Part shown: positions 15,993 to 24,783 of the stretch, in pieces
How the letters are laid out: each line of letters begins with the position of its first letter
Position numbering within the stretch: the first letter of the stretch is position 1
NCBI GenBank assembly: GCA_015057555.1
Contig: SVEC01000019.1
Span: 1-58,579, forward strand
DNA: 58,579 nucleotides
Reading direction: 5' to 3'
Origin: Lachnospiraceae bacterium
GTDB lineage: Bacteria; Bacillota; Clostridia; Lachnospirales; Lachnospiraceae
The notes under the pieces: model-generated
The model's input: the letters and a program-made list of their open reading frames with translations, nothing else
Databases searched by the model: none
Told to the model about the DNA's origin: nothing
Program-made: the position numbers and the translations under genes

Positions 15993-17798
15993 ATGATTAA
16001 AACACTTGGTAAACATCTGAAGGAATTTAAGCTTCCATCTATATTGACACCAATTTTTATGATTCTTGAAGTGTTCTTCGAGATACTTATTCCATATCTT
16101 ATGGCGTCTATTATTGACGAAGGTGTACAAAAAGGAGACCTAAAGCACATAATAACAGTGGGACTTTTGATGCTTGTATTAGCAGCAGGAGGACTTACTA
16201 CCGGACTTCTTGGAGGAAAATACGGTGCTAAGGCATCAACAGGCTTCGCTAAGAATTTAAGAGAGGCGATGTATGCAAATATACAAACCTTCTCCTTTAC
16301 AAATATTGATAAGTTCTCTACAGCGGGTCTTATAACAAGACTTACCACAGATGTAACAAATATTCAGCACGCTTACCAGATGCTTCTTAGAATGTGTATG
16401 AGAGCACCGGTAAGTCTTATAGCTGCTATGATAATGGCATTTACCATAAGTCCAAGACTTGCCAGCATATATCTTGTAGCAGTGTTAATTCTTGCAGTAA
16501 TTCTTTCTATAATAATTAGATTTGCTACAGGATATTTCACCCAGGTATTTAGACGCTATGATGATTTGAATGCCAGTGTACAGGAAAATGTATCTGCAAT
16601 CCGCGTGGTAAAGGCCTATGTTCGTGAGGACCACGAGAAGGCTAAATTCACAAAAGCCAGCGAGGCAGTTTATAAGCTGTTTATTAAGGCAGAGAAAATA
16701 ATAATACTTAACAGCCCTGTTATGAGTCTTACAGTATATAGCTGTATTCTTCTTATAAGCTGGGTTGGTGCTCATATGATAGTTGATACAGGAAGTCTTA
16801 CCACAGGTGAGCTTTCCAGCTTGCTTGCATATTGTATGAATATACTTATGAATCTTATGATGCTATCTATGATATTCGTTATGATGTCCATGAGTGCACC
16901 TAGTGCCATAAGAGTGGCAGAGATACTTAATGAAGAGGCGGATATTAAAAATCCTGAAAATCCTGTGATGGAGGTTAAGGATGGTAGCATAGAGTTTAAG
17001 AATGTGGACTTTGCCTACAAGCATTTTAAGACCATAGAGAATAAGCATGGTCAGGTTACAGGCACTGTGGAAATAGAGAACAAGAAAAATGTACTTAACA
17101 AGATAAACCTCTCTATTAAGTCTGGCGAAACTATCGGAATTCTTGGTGGAACTGGTAGCTCAAAGTCCAGTCTTGTTAACCTTATAAGTCGTCTATATGA
17201 TGCTACAGAAGGCGAAGTGTTGGTTGGCGGAGTAAATGTAAAGGCTTATGATATAGAAACCTTAAGAGACCAGGTGTCTGTTGTTCTTCAAAAGAACGTT
17301 CTCTTTAGTGGAACTATCTATGACAATCTTAGATGGGGTGATGCTAATGCCACAGATGAAGAATGTCAGAATGCATGTAAGCTTGCCTGTGCTCATGATT
17401 TTATTATGGCATTCCCTGATGGCTATGATACTAAGATAGAGCAGGGCGGAACCAATGTATCCGGAGGCCAGCGTCAGAGGCTTTGCATAGCCAGAGCTCT
17501 TCTTAAGAAGCCTAAGGTACTTATATTAGACGATAGCACCAGTGCAGTAGATACTGCTACAGATGCTAATATCCGTAAGGCATTTGCGGAAAATATTCCT
17601 GATACAACTAAGATTATTATTGCCCAGAGAATTAACAGTATTCAGTTTGCGGATAGAATAGTTGTTATGGAAGAGGGCAAGATAAATGCAGTGGGAACCC
17701 ACGAAGAGCTTCTTCAGACAAACGAAATTTATAAGGATGTCTATGAATCACAAACCGGTGGAAGTGGAGACTTCGACCAGCAGGGAGGTGAGCAGTAA
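15993..17798 (+). CDS. Heterodimeric ABC exporter subunit, degenerate NBD
   Basis: A half-transporter of about 601 residues: six membrane helices, then a nucleotide-binding domain. Walker A is GGTGSSKSS, the signature NVSGGQRQR, and the motif after Walker B reads LILDDSTSAVD, with Asp replacing the catalytic Glu. The switch His is replaced by Gln in IIIAQRI. This site is therefore expected to bind ATP but hydrolyse it poorly, as in the TmrAB/BmrCD type. Its stop overlaps the start of the partner gene (TAATG). The start at 15993 has GGAG upstream at a long spacing of about 15; an in-frame ATG at 15960 lacks a ribosome binding site. Substrate unknown, possibly drugs or lipids. Confidence 0.88.
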   Translation: MIKTLGKHLKEFKLPSILTPIFMILEVFFEILIPYLMASIIDEGVQKGDLKHIITVGLLMLVLAAGGLTTGLLGGKYGAKASTGFAKNLREAMYANIQTFSFTNIDKFSTAGLITRLTTDVTNIQHAYQMLLRMCMRAPVSLIAAMIMAFTISPRLASIYLVAVLILAVILSIIIRFATGYFTQVFRRYDDLNASVQENVSAIRVVKAYVREDHEKAKFTKASEAVYKLFIKAEKIIILNSPVMSLTVYSCILLISWVGAHMIVDTGSLTTGELSSLLAYCMNILMNLMMLSMIFVMMSMSAPSAIRVAEILNEEADIKNPENPVMEVKDGSIEFKNVDFAYKHFKTIENKHGQVTGTVEIENKKNVLNKINLSIKSGETIGILGGTGSSKSSLVNLISRLYDATEGEVLVGGVNVKAYDIETLRDQVSVVLQKNVLFSGTIYDNLRWGDANATDEECQNACKLACAHDFIMAFPDGYDTKIEQGGTNVSGGQRQRLCIARALLKKPKVLILDDSTSAVDTATDANIRKAFAENIPDTTKIIIAQRINSIQFADRIVVMEEGKINAVGTHEELLQTNEIYKDVYESQTGGSGDFDQQGGEQ

Positions 17799-19735
17799 TG
17801 GCAGAACCTAAAGTAGTTAAAGGACCTATGGGACCAAGGGGAAGAGGCAGAGGACCTGCACCTAAGGTTGAAAACCCAGGCAAGATATTTGCCAGAATAA
17901 TGGGTTATGTGGGTAAAAAATATAAATTTCATCTGTTTGTAGTTCTTATATGTATATTTGTTAGTGCTCTGTCAAATGTTCAGGGAACACTTTTTACTAA
18001 GACTCTTATAGATGGTTATATAACTCCTATGCTTGAAAGTGGAGTTAAGGATTATGATGGTTTGCTTAGGGCTATGGGAAGAGTGGCCATATTCTACGGC
18101 TGTGGAATTATTGCTTCCTTTACCCATGGACTAATTATGGCATATGTTACTCAGGGTACCATGAAGAATCTTCGTATCGATATGTTTAAGCATATGGAGA
18201 GTCTTCCTATAAAGTATTTTGACACCCATGCACATGGTGACATTATGTCTATGTACACCAATGATATTGATACCTTAAGACAGATGATAAGCCAGAGTAT
18301 TCCTCAGTTTGTCAATAGTATTGTAATGGTAGTCAGTGTATTTATTAGTATGATTTCTCTCAGCGTGCCACTTACCTTTGTAACTCTTGTGATGGTTGGA
18401 GTAATGATGTTTACCAGCACAAAGGTGGCAAGCAAGAGTGGAAGCTATTTTGTTAAGCAGCAGAAGGCGTTAGGTGAATTAAATGGCCATATCGAAGAGA
18501 TGATGGAGGGCCAGAAGGTGGTTAAGGTGTTTAACCACGAGGATGAGAGCAAGGAAGCCTTTGATCAGCTTAATGATGCTCTCTATGACTGTGCTAATAA
18601 TGCAAACAGCTTTGTAAATATGTTAGGACCTATCAATGCACAGCTTGGAAATTTAAGCTACGTAATATGTGCTATATCAGGAGGTGTTCTTGCCATAAAT
18701 GGTATCGGCGGACTTACCCTTGGTGGACTGGTCAGCTTCCTTACATTTAACAAGAGCTTTAGTATGCCAATAAACCAGATAAGTCAGCAGATGAATGCGG
18801 TGGTTATGGGTCTTGCAGGAGCGGACAGAATATTCAAGCTTCTTGATGAGGAGCCTGAGGTGGATGAAGGATATGTAACCCTTGTGAATGCTAAGCGTGA
18901 GGGTGATGGTATAACAGGAGAAATAGTTGAGACTGACGAGAGAACCGGTATGTGGGCTTGGAAGCACACTCATCAGGCAGATGGCTCCGTTACCTATGTG
19001 GAGCTTACAGGCGATGTGGTATTTGATGATGTAGATTTTGGTTATACAGACGAGAAGATGGTGCTTCATAACATAGATCTCTTTGCCACACCGGGACAAA
19101 AGATTGCCTTTGTTGGTTCAACCGGTGCCGGTAAGACAACTATTACTAATCTTATCAACCGCTTTTATGATATACAGGACGGTAAGATTCGCTACGACGG
19201 AATCAATGTAAATAAAATTAAGAAGGCTGACCTTAGACGTTCTCTAGGTATGGTTTTACAGGATACACATCTCTTTACAGATACCATTATGGAGAATATT
19301 AGATACGGAAGACTTAATGCTACAGATGAAGAGGTAATTGCAGCAGCTAAGCTTGCCAATGCAGATGGATTTATAAACCAGCTTCCTGAGGGCTACAACA
19401 CTAAGCTTACAGGTGATGGCGCAAACCTTAGCCAGGGTCAGAGACAGCTTTTGGCCATAGCCAGAGCTGCCATAGCGGACCCACCTGTGCTTATACTTGA
19501 TGAGGCAACCAGCTCCATTGATACCAGAACTGAAAAGTATGTTCAGGCAGGTATGGATGGTCTTATGAAGGGAAGAACTACATTTGTTATAGCTCACAGA
19601 CTATCTACTGTTAAAAACAGTGACTGCATAATAGTTTTAGAGCAGGGTAGAATTATTGAGCGAGGACCACATGATGAGCTTATAGAGCAGAAGGGTAAAT
19701 ATTATCAGTTGTACACTGGTAATGCCCCGGCATAA
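17798..19735 (+). CDS. Heterodimeric ABC exporter subunit, catalytic NBD
   Basis: This 645-residue partner carries an N-terminal Pro/Gly/Arg-rich extension (about 30 residues), six membrane helices and a nucleotide-binding domain with Walker A GSTGAGKT, LILDEATSSID including the catalytic Glu, and the switch His in VIAHRLSTV. Its signature reads LSQGQ rather than LSGGQ. With the upstream gene's intact signature and lost catalytic residues, the dimer should have one active and one degenerate ATP site. An insertion of about 45 residues between the membrane domain and the NBD (about 364-410) is unusual and acidic. The genes overlap by one base, so they are translationally coupled. Confidence 0.9.
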   Translation: MAEPKVVKGPMGPRGRGRGPAPKVENPGKIFARIMGYVGKKYKFHLFVVLICIFVSALSNVQGTLFTKTLIDGYITPMLESGVKDYDGLLRAMGRVAIFYGCGIIASFTHGLIMAYVTQGTMKNLRIDMFKHMESLPIKYFDTHAHGDIMSMYTNDIDTLRQMISQSIPQFVNSIVMVVSVFISMISLSVPLTFVTLVMVGVMMFTSTKVASKSGSYFVKQQKALGELNGHIEEMMEGQKVVKVFNHEDESKEAFDQLNDALYDCANNANSFVNMLGPINAQLGNLSYVICAISGGVLAINGIGGLTLGGLVSFLTFNKSFSMPINQISQQMNAVVMGLAGADRIFKLLDEEPEVDEGYVTLVNAKREGDGITGEIVETDERTGMWAWKHTHQADGSVTYVELTGDVVFDDVDFGYTDEKMVLHNIDLFATPGQKIAFVGSTGAGKTTITNLINRFYDIQDGKIRYDGINVNKIKKADLRRSLGMVLQDTHLFTDTIMENIRYGRLNATDEEVIAAAKLANADGFINQLPEGYNTKLTGDGANLSQGQRQLLAIARAAIADPPVLILDEATSSIDTRTEKYVQAGMDGLMKGRTTFVIAHRLSTVKNSDCIIVLEQGRIIERGPHDELIEQKGKYYQLYTGNAPA

Positions 19736-19813
19736 TATGCATAATTTAATGAAAATATAATAAAATACTTCTATATATATGTTTGAGTTCTGTCTAAAAT
19801 GCAGGAATTCCCA

Positions 19814-19842
19814 TTGACTAATTCTTATGAAACTTCTAGAAT
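19814..19842 (+). promoter_or_regulatory. Sigma-A promoter
   Basis: TTGACT at 19814-19819 and TAGAAT at 19837-19842 are 17 bases apart, just ahead of the phospholipase-like gene. Confidence 0.6.
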
Positions 19843-19884
19843 GGTTAGTGGTAGATAACTACATATATATAGGAGTGTTTTTTT

Positions 19885-20466
19885 ATGAGAAAGAAATCAC
19901 ATATCTTTTTATCTCGAGGAGTTATAAAAGGACTTGGAGAGGAAAATATAATAAAACATAGATATACTTTTTATGTAGGAAGCATAGTTCCTGATTGTTT
20001 GCCTTCCTTTTTACTAAGAAGACATACTATGGATGAAACCTTTGATGTTTTTGTTAAGCATATGGAAAAATTTGTAGATAAGCTTAACAAGAAAAGGAAA
20101 ATTGGATTTGCACAAAGTATTAGAATGGGTATGATACTTCATTATATTGCAGACTACTTCACTCTGCCTCATAATAGTCATTATGAGGGTGGATTTAAGG
20201 AGCATTGTGTATATGAGGGGCAGCAGCTTAGATGCATGAGCAGCTTTGTGGAAAAATTCAGAAATGATGGATTTAAGCTGGAGGCTCCCAAAGCTCTCGA
20301 TGATATAAAGCAAATCGGAGAATATGTAAAATCAAGACATAAGGAGTATGTAAGGCTTCATCAGGGAGTGAAGGATGATTGCAGGTTTTCTTTGGAAACC
20401 TGTATATGCGTGGCGTTATCTCTTCTTGGAATGAATAGAAGTGCCTTTGAGACTGTCACAGCATAG
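19885..20466 (+). CDS. Zinc-dependent phospholipase C-like protein
   Basis: A 193-residue protein of the zinc-dependent phospholipase C / S1-P1 nuclease fold. Potential metal ligands are in KKSHIFLSRG at the N-terminus, GSIVPDCLPSF at about 32, MILHYIADYFTLPHN at about 91-105, and HYEGGFKEHCVYE. These match the His/Asp pattern of small zinc-dependent phospholipase C-like proteins common in Clostridia. No signal peptide is visible, so it may act inside the cell, unlike secreted clostridial phospholipases. It has its own promoter and is monocistronic. Substrate not assigned. Confidence 0.75.
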   Translation: MRKKSHIFLSRGVIKGLGEENIIKHRYTFYVGSIVPDCLPSFLLRRHTMDETFDVFVKHMEKFVDKLNKKRKIGFAQSIRMGMILHYIADYFTLPHNSHYEGGFKEHCVYEGQQLRCMSSFVEKFRNDGFKLEAPKALDDIKQIGEYVKSRHKEYVRLHQGVKDDCRFSLETCICVALSLLGMNRSAFETVTA

Positions 20467-20510
20467 AATTTATTGATACAACATATATAGAATAAAATCT
20501 TTTCTAGGTT

Positions 20511-20570
20511 AGCATACTATTAAGACTTATTATTTTATTAATAAGTAATATATTTTTTGGAGGGTATGCT
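20511..20570 (+). promoter_or_regulatory. 5' UTR stem enclosing the ribosome binding site
   Basis: AGCATAC at 20511-20517 pairs with GTATGCT at 20564-20570, which touches the ATG at 20571. Inside, 20525-20532 pairs with 20539-20546 (8 bp). GGAGG (20559-20563) lies at the base of the structure. Confidence 0.45.
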
Positions 20571-20762
20571 ATGAGAAGCGGAACAGAAGTTTATAAAAGA
20601 GTAGCAGAGAGATGTAGTTCTTATGATAAGAAGGACAAAAAGGATGCATTTACTAATATTGCAAATGATCAGAAGAGCTGTCTTACCTGCAGACATTTTG
20701 CAGAGGATGAGCATTGTAGATTAGATCTCTATGATCCTATTGCAAAGAATTTAGGATGCTAG
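20571..20762 (+). CDS. Small Cys-containing protein (63 aa)
   Basis: A short, charged, soluble protein of unknown function. Its second half contains SCLTCRHFAEDEHCRLDLYDP and a Cys as the last residue, so four cysteines could bind a metal in a small zinc-ribbon-like unit. The start is firmly placed by GGAGG 7 bases upstream, and a strong terminator follows 19 bases after the stop, which supports it being a real single-gene unit. The 5' UTR can fold over the ribosome binding site. Confidence 0.7.
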   Translation: MRSGTEVYKRVAERCSSYDKKDKKDAFTNIANDQKSCLTCRHFAEDEHCRLDLYDPIAKNLGC

Positions 20763-20780
20763 TGTAGCAAGAACAAAGCA

Positions 20781-20812
20781 AAAAGACGAGGAAACTTTAC
20801 CTCGTCTTTTTT
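20781..20812 (+). terminator. Intrinsic terminator
   Basis: AAAAGACGAGG (20781-20791) pairs with CCTCGTCTTTT (20100-style arm at 20800-20810), followed by further T. An 11-bp perfect stem. Confidence 0.88.
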
Positions 20813-20821
20813 ACTTGGTTC

Positions 20822-20851
20822 TTGACACTTAGACACCTTGCTTGATATACT
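20822..20851 (+). promoter_or_regulatory. Sigma-A promoter of the ABC-F gene
   Basis: TTGACA at 20822-20827 and TATACT at 20846-20851 are 18 bases apart. Confidence 0.6.
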
Positions 20852-20918
20852 CTACCTTGGTTAAATGGATAATAATGCCTATATGCTAGGCATGGATATA
20901 AAGAAAGGATTATTTAAA

Positions 20919-22547
20919 ATGATTAGTGCAGTTAATGTAACACTTAGACTTGGAAAGAAAGCCTTATTCGAGGATGTAAATATTAAATTTACAGAGGGCA
21001 ACTGCTACGGACTTATAGGTGCAAATGGTGCTGGTAAGTCTACATTTCTTAAGATATTATCAGGTGAGCTTGAGCCTTCAAAGGGCGAGGTAATAATGAA
21101 TGCAGGAGAGAGGCTTTCTGTTCTTCAGCAGGATCACTTCAAATATGATGAGTTTGCGGTGCTTGATACAGTAATCATGGGTAACAAGAGGCTCTACGAG
21201 ATTATGAAGGAGAAGGATGCTATCTATATGAAGGAAGACTTCACTGATGAGGATGGTATCAGAGCTTCAGAGCTTGAGGCTGAGTTTGCTGAAATGGATG
21301 GATGGAATGCTGAGGCTGATGCAGCAACACTCTTAAATGGTCTTGGTGTGGATACAGATATTCACTACAAGCAGATGAGTGAGCTTGATGGTAACCAGAA
21401 GGTGAAGGTTCTTCTTGCTCAGGCACTTTTTGGTAATCCTGATGTACTTCTTCTTGACGAGCCTACAAACCACCTTGACCTTGATGCTATTGCATGGCTT
21501 GAGGACTTCCTTATTGATTTTGAGAATACCGTTATCGTAGTATCTCACGACAGATACTTCTTAAATAAGGTATGTACACATATTGCAGACATTGATTATG
21601 CTAAGATTCAGCTTTATGCCGGTAACTATGACTTCTGGTACGAGTCTAGCCAGCTTATGATAAAGCAGATGAAGGAAGCTAATAAGAAGAAGGAAGAGAA
21701 GATTAAAGAACTCCAGGAGTTCATTCAGAGATTCTCGGCAAATGCTTCTAAGTCAAAGCAGGCAACCTCTCGTAAGAGAGCCTTAGAGAAGATAGAACTT
21801 GATGAGATGAAGCCTTCAAGTAGAAAGTATCCTTATATTGATTTCAGACCTAAGAGAGAAATCGGTAATGAGGTTCTTACAGTTGAAAATATTTCTAAGA
21901 CTATAGATGGCGAAAAGGTTCTGGATAACATTTCCTTTACTATTGGACGTGAGGATAAGGTTGCATTTGTAGGACCTAACACAATTGCAACAACTACACT
22001 CTTTAAGATTCTTGCAGGAGAAGAAGAGCCGGATGAAGGTACCTTCAAGTGGGGCGTTACTACATCTCAGGGATACTTCCCTAAGGATAACACTAAGGAA
22101 TTTGACAATGATTTAGTAATCGCAGACTGGCTTGCTCAGTACTCAGAGGATAAGGATGTAACCTATGTTAGAGGTTACCTTGGAAGAATGCTCTTCCCGG
22201 GTGAGGACGGAGTTAAGAAGGTTAAGGTATTATCTGGAGGAGAGAAGGTTAGATGTCTCCTTTCAAAGCTTATGATAATGCAGTCAAATGTACTTATCTT
22301 AGATGAGCCTACAAACCACCTTGATATGGAGTCTATTACAGCTCTTAATAATGGACTTATTAAGTTTCCTGGTGTTGTGCTTTTCGCATGTCAGGACCAC
22401 CAGTTTGTACAGACAACAGCTAATCGTATTATGGAGCTTACAGCTACAGGACTTATTGATAAGCAGACTACTTATGATGAGTATCTTGCTAATGATGAGT
22501 TTGCTAGAAAGCGTCAGGTTATGAATATGGTTAAGAATGACGACTAA
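20919..22547 (+). CDS. ABC-F ATPase with degenerate second domain
   Basis: A 542-residue soluble protein with two ABC domains and a coiled-coil linker, of the YbiT/YkpA type of ribosome-associated ABC-F proteins. Domain 1 has Walker A GANGAGKST, LLLDEPTNHLD and VVSHDRYF, but its signature is ELDGNQ. Domain 2 has a signature LSGGEKVR and LILDEPTNHLD, yet its P-loop reads GPNTIATTT without the lysine, and the switch region is ACQDHQF, without the usual His after Ser. Domain 2 is thus unlikely to hydrolyse ATP normally. The start at 20919 follows AAAGGA by 8 bases; an in-frame ATG at 20865 is less likely. A role in translation is inferred from the family. Confidence 0.9.
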   Translation: MISAVNVTLRLGKKALFEDVNIKFTEGNCYGLIGANGAGKSTFLKILSGELEPSKGEVIMNAGERLSVLQQDHFKYDEFAVLDTVIMGNKRLYEIMKEKDAIYMKEDFTDEDGIRASELEAEFAEMDGWNAEADAATLLNGLGVDTDIHYKQMSELDGNQKVKVLLAQALFGNPDVLLLDEPTNHLDLDAIAWLEDFLIDFENTVIVVSHDRYFLNKVCTHIADIDYAKIQLYAGNYDFWYESSQLMIKQMKEANKKKEEKIKELQEFIQRFSANASKSKQATSRKRALEKIELDEMKPSSRKYPYIDFRPKREIGNEVLTVENISKTIDGEKVLDNISFTIGREDKVAFVGPNTIATTTLFKILAGEEEPDEGTFKWGVTTSQGYFPKDNTKEFDNDLVIADWLAQYSEDKDVTYVRGYLGRMLFPGEDGVKKVKVLSGGEKVRCLLSKLMIMQSNVLILDEPTNHLDMESITALNNGLIKFPGVVLFACQDHQFVQTTANRIMELTATGLIDKQTTYDEYLANDEFARKRQVMNMVKNDD

Positions 22548-22644
22548 TTGATGAAAAATTAGAAGAAATAAATTAGAAAAAATATGCCGAATGGTTGACA
22601 TAAGTTGGCTGTGGTGCCTCGAGATAATAGGAGGAGATGAAAAA

Positions 22645-23655
22645 ATGTTAGATGATAAGAAAGTAATGATGTCCGGTATGCAGTCTACAGGTATGATTAC
22701 ATTAGGTAATTACCTTGGCGCACTTAAAAACTGGGTTGATTTAAATGATGATGAAAACTTAAAATGCTTCTATGGTATTATGGATTTACACTCAATCACT
22801 GTAAGACAGGATCCAGTGGAGCTAAGAAAAAGTGCTAGAAATCTTCTTATGCTATATATTGCAGCAGGGCTTGACCCTGAGAAGAATTGCATCTTCTTTC
22901 AGTCTCATGTAAGTGCTCATCCAGAGCTTTCATGGATACTCAACTGCTTCACTTATATGGGTGAGATGAATCGTATGACTCAGTTTAAGGATAAGTCAGC
23001 TAAGCATGCAGATAATATTAATACAGGACTTTTCACATATCCTGTGCTTATGGCGGCAGATATCCTTCTCTATCAGGCAGACTACGTACCAGTGGGAAAG
23101 GATCAGATGCAGCACCTTGAGATTACAAGAGATATTGCCACAAGATTTAATAATATCTATGGAGATGTATTTACTATACCTGAGGCATATGTTGGTAAGG
23201 CCGGAGCTAAGATAATGAGTCTTCAGGAACCAACTAAGAAGATGTCAAAGTCTGATGAGAATCCAAACGCAAGTATCTTCTTATTAGATGACAAGGACAC
23301 TATAATGAGAAAGTTCAAGAAGGCTGTGACAGATTCAGATGGATTTATAGCTTACTCAGAGGATAAGCCAGGTATCAAGAATCTTATAGATATCTATTGC
23401 GCAGTAACTGGCAAGACTGTGGAAGAGGCTCTCAAGGAGTTTGATGGTATGGGCTACGGAAAGCTCAAAGAAATCGTGGGTGAGACAGTGGCCGATGAGC
23501 TGGCACCTCTCCAGAACAAATTTAAGGAGCTTTCAGCAGACAAGGCTTACATTGATGGCATAATGAAAAATAACGCGGCTCAGGCAAGCTACTATGCAAA
23601 TAAGACGCTTCGCAAGGTTAAGAAAAAGGTCGGATTTATAGAGTTGCCTAGATAA
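22645..23655 (+). CDS. trpS: Tryptophanyl-tRNA synthetase
   Basis: This class I synthetase charges tRNA-Trp. The HIGH-equivalent region is STGMITLGNYLGAL near residue 12, with Thr in place of the first His, a change seen in other Firmicutes. KKMSKSDEN at about 198 is the KMSKS loop. The middle carries MGEMNRMTQFKDK and the GKDQMQHLE motif typical of TrpS. At 336 residues it has family length. The start at 22645 has AGGAGGAG about 8 bases upstream. The 97-base upstream gap is too short for a T-box leader and shows none of its motifs. Confidence 0.97.
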   Translation: MLDDKKVMMSGMQSTGMITLGNYLGALKNWVDLNDDENLKCFYGIMDLHSITVRQDPVELRKSARNLLMLYIAAGLDPEKNCIFFQSHVSAHPELSWILNCFTYMGEMNRMTQFKDKSAKHADNINTGLFTYPVLMAADILLYQADYVPVGKDQMQHLEITRDIATRFNNIYGDVFTIPEAYVGKAGAKIMSLQEPTKKMSKSDENPNASIFLLDDKDTIMRKFKKAVTDSDGFIAYSEDKPGIKNLIDIYCAVTGKTVEEALKEFDGMGYGKLKEIVGETVADELAPLQNKFKELSADKAYIDGIMKNNAAQASYYANKTLRKVKKKVGFIELPR

Positions 23656-23669
23656 GATACAAGATAAGC

Positions 23670-23705
23670 AAAAAGGACGAGAAGTGTGTTGCCTCGTCCT
23701 TTTTG
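23670..23705 (+). terminator. Bidirectional intrinsic terminator
   Basis: AAAAAGGACGAG (23670-23681) pairs with CTCGTCCTTTTT (23693-23704). It lies between convergent trpS and the minus-strand gene ending at 23729 and has A/T runs on both sides. Confidence 0.88.
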
Positions 23706-23728
23706 TATTTTCTGTTTTTGTTTTAATG

Positions 23729-24619
23729 TTATATTTCTATGTCTAGGTCAAATATATATTTTAGGAATCTTCTGATGTTTATAATGTTTTGCTCGCTACC
23801 TCCTGGAAAGCAGATGTAAACCTTGTCATAGCCCACATTTAGTTCCTTGATGAACTTTGTATCACTTACGTCTAATGCGAATTCTACCTGCTTGCCGTCG
23901 TAATTAGGCGATGTAGTAATAATATCTGGATATTTCTCTTTGAGCTCCGAGAGGATATCATCATAAAGTCTATCCTCCAGTGGCTGAACCAAGCTTGTTG
24001 ATGTACAGTATTCTAAGCCTGACCTATCTGTAAGTATGATGTCATAATAATCATTGTAGCAAAGGGTAGGAAATTGAGTGTAGCTGGAATTCCCCTCTGA
24101 TTTTGCTAAGTTTTCCTCGTAGCCCTTCTGACTTAAGCTTACATACAGATTGTTTCTTATCTGATATCCTTTAACCAGGTTGTAGTGCTCTGCGTATTCG
24201 TTGAATAGCTTTTCATTAATCTGCTCAGGTGCAGGGGAATTAACAACGGCGTAGGAAATTGATACTGGTCTGTTGTTCTTTATTATAGTAGACGGCACCG
24301 TGATTATTAGGAAAATAGCCAAAGCTGTAAGAATAACATGCCATTTATAATAGTAGACAAAATATTTGATTTTGCCCCAGGTGGACATATCCTGAGTATT
24401 TTCTTTAAAACGTTCAACCTTAGTTTGTAATCTTTTTTTAAAGCCCATTCGTTTAAGCTCCAGATTATCCTCTATAGAGGTTCCGTCGGAATTATATGTG
24501 GTTACATCCACCCCCGCAACAGTTTTTGCTGGTGTGACAACAGCTTCTTTAACGGAGTCGATTTCTTTTGTGGTATTAGCTTCTGTGATATTTGTGTTAG
24601 TTGTTTTAGTTTCTTCCAT
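23729..24619 (-). CDS. Membrane-anchored hypothetical protein
   Basis: A 296-residue protein of unknown function. It begins with a Thr/Glu-rich cytoplasmic segment of about 60 residues, then a basic stretch, and one membrane helix at about 110-130 (WHVILTALAIFLIITVPS). An extracytoplasmic domain of about 165 residues follows, with strand-rich sequence resembling the ligand-binding lobes of solute-binding proteins, though no family is recognised. The ATG at 24619 has AGGGTGG 5 bases upstream; the GTG nine bases earlier lies within that site and is rejected. It is divergent from the hydrolase-like gene. Confidence 0.65.
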   Translation of the reverse strand: MEETKTTNTNITEANTTKEIDSVKEAVVTPAKTVAGVDVTTYNSDGTSIEDNLELKRMGFKKRLQTKVERFKENTQDMSTWGKIKYFVYYYKWHVILTALAIFLIITVPSTIIKNNRPVSISYAVVNSPAPEQINEKLFNEYAEHYNLVKGYQIRNNLYVSLSQKGYEENLAKSEGNSSYTQFPTLCYNDYYDIILTDRSGLEYCTSTSLVQPLEDRLYDDILSELKEKYPDIITTSPNYDGKQVEFALDVSDTKFIKELNVGYDKVYICFPGGSEQNIINIRRFLKYIFDLDIEI

Positions 24620-24719
24620 ATTATCCACCCTTGTATAATAAATTTAAAATCAAACTACCTTATTCTATCATAGTAACCAGTTAATCGAAAGAGATAAAAT
24701 GTGAAAATTTGAAAAACTA

Positions 24720-24748
24720 TTTACAATGATTTTAAAGTTTATTATTAT
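24720..24748 (+). promoter_or_regulatory. Sigma-A promoter
   Basis: TTTACA at 24720-24725 and TATTAT at 24743-24748, 17 bases apart, ahead of the hydrolase-like gene. Confidence 0.55.
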
Positions 24749-24783
24749 TAAAAGGATTACTAATAAGGAAATGGAGAACTGTT

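Noticed and set aside
22548..22644. T-box leader before trpS
   Set aside because: The gap is under 100 bases and lacks the T-box core and specifier stem; only a vague GTGGTGCC resemblance is present.
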